Assembly: GCA_035714365.1 (NCBI GenBank)
Contig: DASTMB010000087.1
Coordinates: 1 to 55,388, forward strand
Length of the DNA stretch: 55,388 nt
Direction of reading: 5' to 3'
DNA from: Mycobacteriales bacterium
GTDB taxonomy: Bacteria > Actinomycetota > Actinomycetes > BP-191
Shown: positions 13,625 to 20,858 of the stretch, in pieces
Numbering within the stretch: position 1 is the stretch's first letter
How the letters are laid out: the number at the start of each line of letters is the position of its first letter
Program-made: the position numbers and the translations under genes
Notes under the pieces: generated by a model
Told to the model about the DNA's origin: nothing
Database searches by the model: none
The model's input: only the letters and a program-made list of their open reading frames with translations

Positions 13625-16212
13625 CGCGGATCCGCACGCCGGACCAGCGGCTGCGCGTGTTCGTGTCGTCGACGCTGGGGGAGCTCGCGGAGGAACGCGC
13701 CGCCGTGCGCCGGGCGGTGACCCGGCTGCGGCTGGCGCCGGTGATGTTCGAGGCCGGGGCGCGCCCGCACCCGCCAAGGGAGCTGTACCGGGCGTACCTG
13801 GCGCAGTCCCACGTGTTCGTCGGCATCTACTGGCAGCGGTACGGCTGGGTCGCCCCCGGCGAGGACGTGTCCGGGCTGGAGGACGAGTACGCGCTGTCCG
13901 GCGACCGGCCGAAGCTGATGTACGTGAAGGCGCCCGCGCCGGACCGCGAGCCACGCCTGACCGACCTGCTGGAACGCGTCAAGGCCGACGACCGCGCCTC
14001 CTACCGGCCGTTCCGCACCGCCGAGGAGCTGGAGGAGCTGGTCGCCGACGACCTCGCGGTGCTGCTCACCGAACGGTTCGAGAACGCGCTGCTGCCGGCC
14101 GCGACCCCCGCGCCGGAGGAGCACCGGCCGCACGCGACGCGCGGCCTCCCGGCGCCGTTCACGACGATGGTGGGGCGGGAGCGCGAGGTCGAGGACGTCG
14201 TCGGGCTGCTGGCACGGCCCGGCGTGCGGCTGGTCACGCTGACCGGCCCCGGCGGCGTCGGCAAGAGCCGCGTCGCGATCGCGGCGGCGGAGCGGGCGAC
14301 GGCGCTGTTCCCGGACGGCGTGACGTTCGTCGGGCTCGGCGGGGTGCGCGACGCGGGCCTGGTGGTCGGCGCGATCGCGGCTGCGCTGGCGATCCGCGAG
14401 GCGCCGGACCGGACGCCGTTGGAGGCGGTCATCGACCACCTCCGCGAACGCCGCGAGCTGCTGGTGCTCGACAACTGCGAGCACGTCCTCGCCGCCGGAC
14501 CGCGCGTGTCGGAGCTGCTCGCCGCCTGCCCGGGGCTGCGGGTGCTGGCGACGAGCCGCGCCGTGCTGCGGCTGCGCGGCGAGCACGACGTGGAGGTCGA
14601 GCCGCTGCCGGAGGACGAGGCGGTGCGGCTGTTCGTGGAACGCGCCGAGCAGGTCAACCCGGACTTCGACGCGTCGGCGCGCGCGGCCGTCGCCGAGGTC
14701 TGCCGGCGGCTGGACGGGCTGCCGCTCGCGATCGAGCTGGCGGCGGCGCGGACGCGGATGCTGACGCCGGCGGCGTTGCTGGCGCGGCTGACCAGCCGGC
14801 TCGCGCTGCTGACCGGCGGGCCGCGCGACCTGCCGGAACGGCAGCAGACGCTGCGCGCGGCGCTGGACTGGGACTACGACCTGCTCGACGGCGAGGAGCG
14901 CGCGCTGTTCCGGCGGCTCGCGGTCTGCGACGGCGGCGCCGGCTTCGACGCGGTCGAGGCGCTGGCGGCGGCCGGCGGCGGGCTCGGCGTCGACCCGGCC
15001 GACGCGGTCGAGTCGCTCGTCGCGAAGAGCCTGCTGCACCGCGACGCGGCGTCGCCGGAGCCGCGGTTCGCGATGCTCCAGACGGTCCGCGAGTACGCGC
15101 TGGAACGCCTCGCCGAGAGCGGCGAGCGGGAGCTCGCGGAACGCGCGCACGCCGACCACTTCGCCGGCGTCGTGCGGGAGGTCGCCGACGGGCTGATCGG
15201 GCCGGACAGCCGGCGGCTGATGCTGCGCATCGACGCCGACCGCGCCAACATCCGCGCCGCCACGGCGTACGCGTCGCGCAGCGGCGACGTCGGCCTCGAG
15301 GTCGCGCTCTGCGCGCGGCTCGCGCCGTACTGGCTGGCGCGCGCGGCGTTCGCGGAGGCGACGCAGGCGGTCGAGACGGCGGTCGCGCACTCGGCCGGCA
15401 TCACCGTGCCGGACCGGGTGCGGGTGCTCGTCGCGTCGGCGATGCTGGCGCGGGCGCGCGGCGACTTCGAGACCGCGCACGCGCGGATCGAGGCGGCCAC
15501 CGCCGAGGCCGAGGCCACCGGCAACCTCCCCGGCCTGGCGCGGGCGCACCGCGAGCGCGGCGCCATCGCGTACGACGAGGGCGACGTCGCGGCCGCCGCC
15601 GCCGCGACCGAGCGGGCGTACGACGCGGCCGTCGAGGTCGGCGACGACGACCTGGTCGCAAGGTCGCTGAACAACCTCGCGGTGTTCGCGTTCGTGCGGG
15701 GCGAGCACGAGAAGGCGCGCGACCTCTACGCCCGCAGCCTCCGACCGTTCGCCCGCACCGGCGACCGCCTCGGCATCGCCCGCGCGTTGATGAACCTCGG
15801 CCGCCTGCACCTCACCACCGGCGACGCGGACCGCGCCCGCGTGCTCTCGGAACGCGCCCTCGCGATGTGGTGGGCGCTCGGCGACGAGTGGGACGCGACC
15901 GACTCGCTGGACGACGTGGCGTTGCTGCGGCTGGAGTCGGGCGACGCGGTGGCGGCGGCGGAGGTGTTCGCGGCGGCCGCGGCGATGCGGGACCGGCTGG
16001 GGGCACGGCTGCCGTTGTCGGAGCTGGGCGAGTACGAGCGCCGCGACGCGCGGATCGCCGCGGCGCTCACCGTCGAGGAGAACGCCGCCGCCCGCGCGCG
16101 CGGCGCCGCGCTCGACTTCGCGGGCGCGGTGCGGCTCGCGCTCGGCGAGATCCCGGCGAACACCGTCCTGGACGTCGGTGATGTCGACGAGCTGGCCGGA
16201 AGTGTCGGGTAG
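13621..16212 (+). CDS. DUF4062-STAND ATPase-TPR protein, copy 2
   Basis: 863 residues, same architecture as the gene before it. DUF4062 spans about 5-150 and is nearly identical to copy 1, also in DNA. The ATPase has P-loop GPGGVGKSR near 215, Walker B LLVLDNCEHV, LATSRAVL and GLPLAIELAAART. TPR-like helices follow (RSLNNLAVFAFVRGEHEKAR and others). The ATPase and TPR parts are clearly more diverged from copy 1. The GTG start overlaps the copy 1 stop (GTGA), so both are one operon. A tandem pair with a shared output domain and different sensors suggests two inputs to one response. Confidence 0.88.
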   Translation: MTRIRTPDQRLRVFVSSTLGELAEERAAVRRAVTRLRLAPVMFEAGARPHPPRELYRAYLAQSHVFVGIYWQRYGWVAPGEDVSGLEDEYALSGDRPKLMYVKAPAPDREPRLTDLLERVKADDRASYRPFRTAEELEELVADDLAVLLTERFENALLPAATPAPEEHRPHATRGLPAPFTTMVGREREVEDVVGLLARPGVRLVTLTGPGGVGKSRVAIAAAERATALFPDGVTFVGLGGVRDAGLVVGAIAAALAIREAPDRTPLEAVIDHLRERRELLVLDNCEHVLAAGPRVSELLAACPGLRVLATSRAVLRLRGEHDVEVEPLPEDEAVRLFVERAEQVNPDFDASARAAVAEVCRRLDGLPLAIELAAARTRMLTPAALLARLTSRLALLTGGPRDLPERQQTLRAALDWDYDLLDGEERALFRRLAVCDGGAGFDAVEALAAAGGGLGVDPADAVESLVAKSLLHRDAASPEPRFAMLQTVREYALERLAESGERELAERAHADHFAGVVREVADGLIGPDSRRLMLRIDADRANIRAATAYASRSGDVGLEVALCARLAPYWLARAAFAEATQAVETAVAHSAGITVPDRVRVLVASAMLARARGDFETAHARIEAATAEAEATGNLPGLARAHRERGAIAYDEGDVAAAAAATERAYDAAVEVGDDDLVARSLNNLAVFAFVRGEHEKARDLYARSLRPFARTGDRLGIARALMNLGRLHLTTGDADRARVLSERALAMWWALGDEWDATDSLDDVALLRLESGDAVAAAEVFAAAAAMRDRLGARLPLSELGEYERRDARIAAALTVEENAAARARGAALDFAGAVRLALGEIPANTVLDVGDVDELAGSVG

Positions 16213-16218
16213 CCGACA
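16203..16218. promoter_or_regulatory. TGTCGG-N4-CCGACA palindrome
   Basis: Perfect 6-bp arms around GTAG, overlapping the stop of the second STAND gene and about 75 bases before the next gene pair. A similar sequence, TGTCG-N6-CGACA, lies at 20538-20553 near tRNA-Ser(GGA). It could be an operator for 16292-16959. Chance occurrence is not excluded. Confidence 0.25.
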
Positions 16219-16291
16219 GTTGCCGGTGCCGCACCGGGTCTAGCGTCGCGCGCGTTCCCGCCCACCCCGGGCGCAGACGAGGGAGGAACGC

Positions 16292-16594
16292 GTGGCGAAG
16301 CGGTTCGAGTACAAGTACGTCGTCGAGGGCGTCTCGTTGACGAAGGAGCAGCACGCCGAGGTCGCGCGCGAGGTGCAGCTCGCGGTGCTGCGGACGCTGT
16401 CCAAGGTACGGACCAACGGCATCGGGAACGCGCACATCGTCGACGACATCGCCGAGGCGTTCCGCGACGGCGGTACCGCCGGCGGCCGGCTGATCGCCGC
16501 GTCGCGGAAGGCGCTCGCGGAGATCGCCAACCTCAAGGAGCCGGTCGCGCAGGTCGAGGCGTCGCGGGTGCGGACGCGCTCCACGCAGGGGTGA
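16292..16594 (+). CDS. Small hypothetical protein, first of a coupled pair
   Basis: 100 residues. A short strand start (KRFEYKYVVEGVSL) leads into long amphipathic helices (KEQHAEVAREVQLAVLRTLSKV, AGGRLIAASRKALAEIANL). The GTG at 16292 has GGGAGGA 5-6 bases upstream. Its stop overlaps the GTG of the Cys-rich gene (GTGA), so the products are made together and may act together. No family recognised, no signal peptide or membrane segment. Confidence 0.75.
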   Translation: MAKRFEYKYVVEGVSLTKEQHAEVAREVQLAVLRTLSKVRTNGIGNAHIVDDIAEAFRDGGTAGGRLIAASRKALAEIANLKEPVAQVEASRVRTRSTQG

Positions 16595-16959
16595 GCACCT
16601 GCCCGAGCATCGAGGCCGACCTGGCGACGTCGCTGATCGGCGTCGCCGGGCCGGACGGGGTCGCGTACCTGCGCCCGCCGGTGCCGGTGACGCCGGAGTT
16701 GCTGGCGTCGTTGCGGGAGGACGAGCCCGACCTGGAACGCCGCTTCCGGTTCGCGGGCACCTGCCTGGAGAGCGGTTGCGGCAACTGGACGGGCAGCCGC
16801 TGCTCACTCTCCGACGGCCTGGCGGGCACGCAGGCGGCGGTCGACCTCGGCGCGCCGCTGCCGCACTGCGGGGTGCGCGGGGACTGCCGGTGGTGGGCGC
16901 AGCACGGCGCCCGCGCCTGCGCCGTCTGCCCACTCGTCGTCACGAACGTCCCGACGTAG
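16591..16959 (+). CDS. Cys-rich protein with a CRWWxQxGxxAC motif
   Basis: 122 residues with eight Cys. After an N-terminal part with RPPVPVTPELLASL come TCLESGCGNWTGSRCSLSD (C58, C63, C71) and HCGVRGDCRWWAQHG (C93, C99), then ARACAVCPLVVT (C110, C113). The regular spacing suggests a metal or Fe-S site rather than scattered Cys, and there is no signal peptide, so disulfides are unlikely. The GTG start overlaps the previous stop. I have a vague recollection of similar CRWW-type proteins in other phyla but cannot name a family or function. A large hairpin follows. Confidence 0.75.
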   Translation: MSTCPSIEADLATSLIGVAGPDGVAYLRPPVPVTPELLASLREDEPDLERRFRFAGTCLESGCGNWTGSRCSLSDGLAGTQAAVDLGAPLPHCGVRGDCRWWAQHGARACAVCPLVVTNVPT

Positions 16960-16999
16960 CCGCTTGACCCCACCCCGGGTGCTTCCGGGAAGCGGCCCG

Positions 17000-17077
17000 C
17001 GCACGGAGAAAGCGCAGAACGCTTCCCGATCCGGGCGCGGACGCCGTTCGGGAAGCGTCCTGCGCTTTCCCCGTGCG
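17000..17077 (-). terminator. Long 30-bp imperfect hairpin
   Basis: Arms 17000-17029 and 17048-17077 pair at 28 of 30 positions with an 18-base loop. The two exceptions are A-C on the plus strand but G-U wobbles in a minus-strand RNA, so the structure is best preserved in a transcript running from the amidase gene (stop 17113). The word GGAAGCG recurs around it (for example 16986-16994 and 17089-17097). It is far longer than an ordinary terminator. Confidence 0.6.
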
Positions 17078-17112
17078 GGAGGCGCTTCCGGGAAGCGGGG
17101 CGTCCCGTTCCG

Positions 17113-18630
17113 TCAGCAGCGGGCGGGGGCCAGCGTCGGGTCGAGGTCGGTGGGCGGGACGCGCCGGTGCGACGCCTGCTCGTACGCGAACGCGTACGAC
17201 AGCAGCGCCCGCTCGGCGCGCGCCGTACCGGTGAACGCGAGCCCGACCGGCGTGTCCCCGGTGTACCCGGCCGGCACGATGACGGTCGGGTAGCCGGCGG
17301 CCGCGCCGACGTTGGCGTTCGCCGGGCCGAGGTCGACGATCGCGTCGAGACCGTCGGCCGCGAGCGCGCCGTCGATCGCCGCCTGCGCCTGCGCGCGCAC
17401 CGGGGCGGCGCCGGCCGTGGCGAGGACGCCGTTGCCGGGGGTGGCGTCGGAGGCCTGGAGCAGGTTCTGGCCGTACTTCACCTTGTCCGGGTGCTTGGCG
17501 TTGTACGCGATGACGTCGGCCAGCGTCTTCACCCCGGTCGAGGTCCGCGTCGCCGTCGCGAGGTAGTCGTCGAGGCTCCACTTGAACTCGTTCGGGATCA
17601 GCCCGATCTCCGCGAGCGACGGGATGCCGGCGTTGCCGAGGAGGTCGGTCTCGACCAGCGTCGCGCCGGCGCGGCGGAGGTCGGCGAGCGCGCGGTCGAA
17701 CACCTGCCCGCGCGTGCCGGACGGCCGGTTGTCCGCCGACGGCACGCCCAGCCGGACGCCCTTGAGCGCCCCCGGCCGCAACGCCGCCAGGTAGCCGTCC
17801 GGCTTCGTCGCGATGGCGGCGAGGACGGCGGCGGCGTCGGTGACGTTGCGCGTGATCGGCCCCGGCACGTCGAACGACGGCGCCAGCGGGATGATCCCCG
17901 CCGTCGACGCGAGGCCGAGGGTGGGCTTGACGCCGACGGCGCTGTTCGCGTCGCTCGGCGACAGGATGCTGCCGGACGTCTCGGTCCCGATGGTGACCGC
18001 CGCGAACGCCATCGACGCGGCCACGCCGGACCCCGACGACGAGCCGCTGGGGTCACCGCCGGTGTAGGCGTTGACGACCTGGCCGCCGAGCGAGGAGTAG
18101 CCGTTCGGCATGGACAGGTCGACCCAGTTCGCGAACTCGCTGAGGTTGGTCTTGCCGAGGATGACCGCACCGGCGGCGCGCAGCCGCGCCGTGATGTCGG
18201 CGTCCTTCTTGGGCAGCGCGCCCGCGAGCGCGATGGAGCCGGCGGTGGTCGGCAGGTCGTGGGTGCCGACGTTGTCCTTCAGCAGCACGGGGACGCCGTG
18301 CAGGGGGCCGCGGACCGTGCCGTGGCGGCGTTCGGCGTCGCGGGCGAGGGCCTCGTCGACGGCGTGCGGGTTGACCAGGCGGACGGCGTTGAGGTGGCCG
18401 GGGCCGTGGTCGTACGCCGCGATCCGCGCGAGGTACGCCCGCGTCAGCGCGACCGACGTGAGCCGGTGCGACGCCATCGCGCGCTGGAGGTCGAGCACCG
18501 TCGCGCGCTGGAGGTCCACGCCGCCGGCCGTACGGGAGCAGTCACGCGGCTTCGCGTCGGCCTGGACGGCGGCCAGCGCGGGCAGCGCGAGGACGAGGGC
18601 GGCAGCGAGGGTGCGCAGCGGTCGGGCCAT
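17113..18630 (-). CDS. Exported amidase-signature hydrolase
   Basis: 505 residues. A Sec signal peptide (MARPLRTLAAALVLALPALAA) is followed by the amidase-signature fold. The catalytic Lys is in HGVPVLLKDNVGTHD, the cis-Ser in the Gly/Ser-rich GGDPSGSSSGSGVAAS, and the nucleophile in IGTETSGSILSPS. The mature enzyme is thus a Ser-cisSer-Lys hydrolase acting outside the cytoplasm on an unknown amide; peptide amides or N-acyl compounds are options. The ATG at 18630 is chosen at the start of the signal peptide; the longer frame adds a non-signal extension. Divergent from the sigma factor gene at 18714. Confidence 0.88.
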   Translation of the reverse strand: MARPLRTLAAALVLALPALAAVQADAKPRDCSRTAGGVDLQRATVLDLQRAMASHRLTSVALTRAYLARIAAYDHGPGHLNAVRLVNPHAVDEALARDAERRHGTVRGPLHGVPVLLKDNVGTHDLPTTAGSIALAGALPKKDADITARLRAAGAVILGKTNLSEFANWVDLSMPNGYSSLGGQVVNAYTGGDPSGSSSGSGVAASMAFAAVTIGTETSGSILSPSDANSAVGVKPTLGLASTAGIIPLAPSFDVPGPITRNVTDAAAVLAAIATKPDGYLAALRPGALKGVRLGVPSADNRPSGTRGQVFDRALADLRRAGATLVETDLLGNAGIPSLAEIGLIPNEFKWSLDDYLATATRTSTGVKTLADVIAYNAKHPDKVKYGQNLLQASDATPGNGVLATAGAAPVRAQAQAAIDGALAADGLDAIVDLGPANANVGAAAGYPTVIVPAGYTGDTPVGLAFTGTARAERALLSYAFAYEQASHRRVPPTDLDPTLAPARC

Positions 18631-18713
18631 GCCCGGAGCGTTCGGCGGCGCCCGGCCCTCCCCTGCCGGACGCGACAGGAGCAGAATCGTCACCGACGAG
18701 AGGGGGGCGCCCG

Positions 18714-19211
18714 ATGCGCTCGGCGGACGAGGAGTCGTTCCGGGAGCTGGTGGCCGGGCGGTCGCCGCGCTACCTGCGGACGGCGTACCTGCTCACCGGT
18801 GACTGGCCGGCCGCCGACGCGGCGGTGCGCGCCGCGCTGGCGAGGGCGTACAGCTCGTGGCGGCGGCTGCGCGATCACGACGACGTCGACGCGGTCGTCT
18901 ACCGCGCGCTCGTCGCGGGCGAGCCGTGGTGGCGGCGCGCGCTGCACCGCGACGCGGCCCCGCCGCCGTTGCCGGAGGGCGCGGACGAGCGGGAGCGGCT
19001 GCGCCGCGCCCTGCTGCTGCTGCCGTGGCGGCAGCGCGCGGCGGTCGTGCTGCGCCACTACGAGGACCTGCCGGAGACGGAGGCGGCGCGGTTGCTCGGC
19101 TGCTCGCTGGCCGCCGTCCGTGCCGGCGCGCGCACCGGCCTGGCGCGGCTGCGTGACGCCGTGGACGATCCGTACGACGGGCTGATGCGAGCGGGGGAGG
19201 TACGGCCGTGA
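18714..19211 (+). CDS. ECF sigma factor, SigE family
   Basis: 165 residues. Region 2 contains SFRELVAGRSPRYLRTAYLLTGDW and AADAAVRAALARAYSSWRRL. Region 4 has LLLLPWRQRAAVVLRHYEDLPETEAARLLGCSLAAVRAGARTGLARLR, the helix-turn-helix that reads the -35 element. The length is typical for the small actinobacterial SigE group. The linker WWRRALHRD is shortened and region 2.4 is weakly conserved. The ATG at 18714 follows GAGGGGGG. Its stop overlaps the GTG of the membrane protein behind it, which is the expected anti-sigma partner. Confidence 0.82.
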   Translation: MRSADEESFRELVAGRSPRYLRTAYLLTGDWPAADAAVRAALARAYSSWRRLRDHDDVDAVVYRALVAGEPWWRRALHRDAAPPPLPEGADERERLRRALLLLPWRQRAAVVLRHYEDLPETEAARLLGCSLAAVRAGARTGLARLRDAVDDPYDGLMRAGEVRP

Positions 19212-20401
19212 CCGACGACGCGCGGGTGGTCGCGCTGCTCAAGGACGCCGTCCCGCCGCCGCCGGACCTGCCCTCCGTCGACGCGATCCGCGCGACCGCG
19301 GGCCGCCAGCGGTACGGCCGCTGGACCGGCGCCCTCGGCTCGGTGCTGTCGGTGGTGCTCGTCGCCGGCCTGGTGACCGCGGCGGGCGAGCTCGCGAAGG
19401 GGCCGCGGGTGCGCCGCGTCGCCGAGCCGGTCACCGCGATGGCGGCGGCGATGGGGCGGCAGGAGTCCGTGGCGTTCTCCCTCACCACCCGGAGGGCCGA
19501 CCTCTCGCGCGGCACGATGTTCCGCGACATCGAGTCGCCGTTCGACCTGCGGGTCGACGGCCGGTTCGCGCGCGACGGCGACGGCGACGCCACCGTGCGG
19601 CTCCCGGCGTTCCTCGCCGACACGCCCTCGGGCCAGCCGCAACGCCTCCTCGTCGTCGACGGCACGATCTACCGGTCGGTCCCGGAGGGGTCGGACCCGC
19701 GGCCGAACGTCCACTGGGTCCGCCGCCACGAGGCCGACGGTGGTGTGGCGGCGCGGGTGCTGGACGCGTTGCCGCGGCTGCCGTCGATGCTCACCGGCGC
19801 GCGGCCGGTCGGCGACGGCTCGGTGCGCGGCGTGCGCACGGCCGTGTACGAGGCCACGTTGCCGCGGGCGAACGGGCTCCTCGAGGACATCAAGGTCCGG
19901 TTCGAGCTCGACCGCGACGACCTGCCGCGGCGGGTCACGGCCGACCTCGCGCTCGGCGTGCTGTTCGGCGCGATGGACTCGTCGGGCGGCCGCTCGCTGT
20001 CGGGCGGCCCGACGGTGCACGTCCAGCTCGACCTGTTCGACTACGGCCGGCCGGTCCGGGTCGTGACGCCCCCGGAGAACGAGGTCGCCGACGACGAGCC
20101 GCTCGAATTCCCCGTCGGCCCGGACCCCGCCACCGACGAGGTGCACGCCTGCACCGACGGCGCGACCTCGCAGGCGGAGGTCGACGCGTGCCTGCGGGAG
20201 TTCGAGGAACGGCTCGGCGACGGCACCGAGTGCGAGGGCCGCTACGACGGCTCGGGCGTGGTGAGCTGGAGCTGCGACGGCCCGAACGGCATGGTCGGCA
20301 TCGGCAGCGAGACCGCCACGGCCACCACCGTCGACACGCCGCCGTCCGGCACCGGCGGGTGGTCGGGGTACCCGACCGCCTCGCCGTCGCCGTCGCCGTA
20401 G
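19208..20401 (+). CDS. Membrane-anchored anti-sigma-like protein
   Basis: 397 residues. A cytoplasmic N-terminus (DDARVVALLKDAVPPPPDLPSVDAI) precedes one membrane helix (GALGSVLSVVLVAGLVTAAGEL, residues about 39-60). A large outer domain includes FSLTTRRADLSRG, DGTIYRSVPEGSD and RFELDRDDLPRRV, resembling LolA/LppX-like lipid-binding folds. Four Cys lie near residues 316, 327, 339 and 352. The Ser/Pro-rich end is disordered. Overlap with the sigma gene (GTGA) marks it as the likely regulator of that factor, though the N-terminal anti-sigma motif is not canonical. Confidence 0.75.
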   Translation: MTDDARVVALLKDAVPPPPDLPSVDAIRATAGRQRYGRWTGALGSVLSVVLVAGLVTAAGELAKGPRVRRVAEPVTAMAAAMGRQESVAFSLTTRRADLSRGTMFRDIESPFDLRVDGRFARDGDGDATVRLPAFLADTPSGQPQRLLVVDGTIYRSVPEGSDPRPNVHWVRRHEADGGVAARVLDALPRLPSMLTGARPVGDGSVRGVRTAVYEATLPRANGLLEDIKVRFELDRDDLPRRVTADLALGVLFGAMDSSGGRSLSGGPTVHVQLDLFDYGRPVRVVTPPENEVADDEPLEFPVGPDPATDEVHACTDGATSQAEVDACLREFEERLGDGTECEGRYDGSGVVSWSCDGPNGMVGIGSETATATTVDTPPSGTGGWSGYPTASPSPSP

Positions 20402-20415
20402 CGGAACGACCTCTC

Positions 20416-20504
20416 TGGCGGAGGATGCGAGATTCGAACTCGCGAGGGGTTGCCCCCAACACGCTTTCCAAGCGTGCGCCCTAGGCCAACTAGGCGAATC
20501 CTCC
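20416..20504 (-). tRNA. tRNA-Ser(GGA)
   Basis: 89 bases with encoded CCA (20416-20418). Acceptor GGAGGAT pairs with ATCCTCC. The anticodon loop CTTGGAAA on an ACGC/GCGT stem reads GGA. There is a long variable arm (TTGGGGGCAACCCCT region) and a T-arm CGAG-TTCGAAT-CTCG. Transcribed against the neighbouring genes. Confidence 0.97.
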
Positions 20505-20663
20505 GCCGGGAAGGATAGCCGCCCGCAGCGCCGGAACTGTCGGCTACGCGACAGACGCCCCCGCGCGGGCGCCGCGACACTCGACCGGCGGGGGAGCCCG
20601 GCCACGGGCCGATCGCTCCCCCCGCCGGTGTCCGGCCGCGGGTGCGGCCGGCCGCGACGCCCG

Positions 20664-20700
20664 CCGGCCGCGCACCCTGACGGGGGCGGTGCGCGGCCGG
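20664..20700. terminator. 13-bp GC hairpin before ffs
   Basis: CCGGCCGCGCACC (20664-20676) and GGTGCGCGGCCGG (20688-20700) form a perfect stem with an 11-base loop. It lies between tRNA-Ser and the SRP RNA and probably insulates them. The surrounding 20505-20740 is GC-repetitive and holds no gene that I can see. Confidence 0.5.
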
Positions 20701-20733
20701 GGCGACGGCCCGGCCCGGCGCCCGGAGCCCCGC

Positions 20734-20739
20734 TAGACT
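20734..20739 (+). promoter_or_regulatory. Probable -10 element of ffs
   Basis: TAGACT lies 9 bases before the first base of the SRP RNA stem (20749), the right distance for a -10 hexamer. The -35 is not clear in this GC-rich stretch. Confidence 0.45.
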
Positions 20740-20748
20740 CGGGTCCAG

Positions 20749-20832
20749 CCCCCCGTGCGGCGCTCATCTCGTGAACTCCCCCAGGGCCGGAAGGCAGCAA
20801 GGGTAAGCGGGCTCTGGCGGGTGCGCGGGGGG
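20749..20832 (+). ncRNA. ffs: Bacterial small SRP RNA (4.5S)
   Basis: The 84-base hairpin RNA of the signal recognition particle, which binds Ffh and targets membrane proteins co-translationally. The terminal stem is CCCCCCGTGCG with TGCGCGGGGGG. The conserved apical domain GGCCGGAAGGCAGCAAGGG (20784-20802) carries the GGAA tetraloop region and the asymmetric AGCA bulge. Position directly before dnaX is typical for actinobacteria. Confidence 0.95.
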
Positions 20833-20858
20833 TCTCCACTCTCTCCCGGGGAACGCCG

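Noticed and set aside
11368-15810. A 1480-codon minus-strand open frame
   Set aside because: It lies antisense to the two STAND genes, which have clear domains and ribosome-binding sites. The product is low-complexity Arg/Ala/Ser, a shadow of G+C-rich third positions.
20538-20553. TGTCG-N6-CGACA near tRNA-Ser(GGA) as an operator shared with 16203-16218
   Set aside because: The two sites have different spacing and arm length, and no common regulator is apparent. Chance is likely in this composition.
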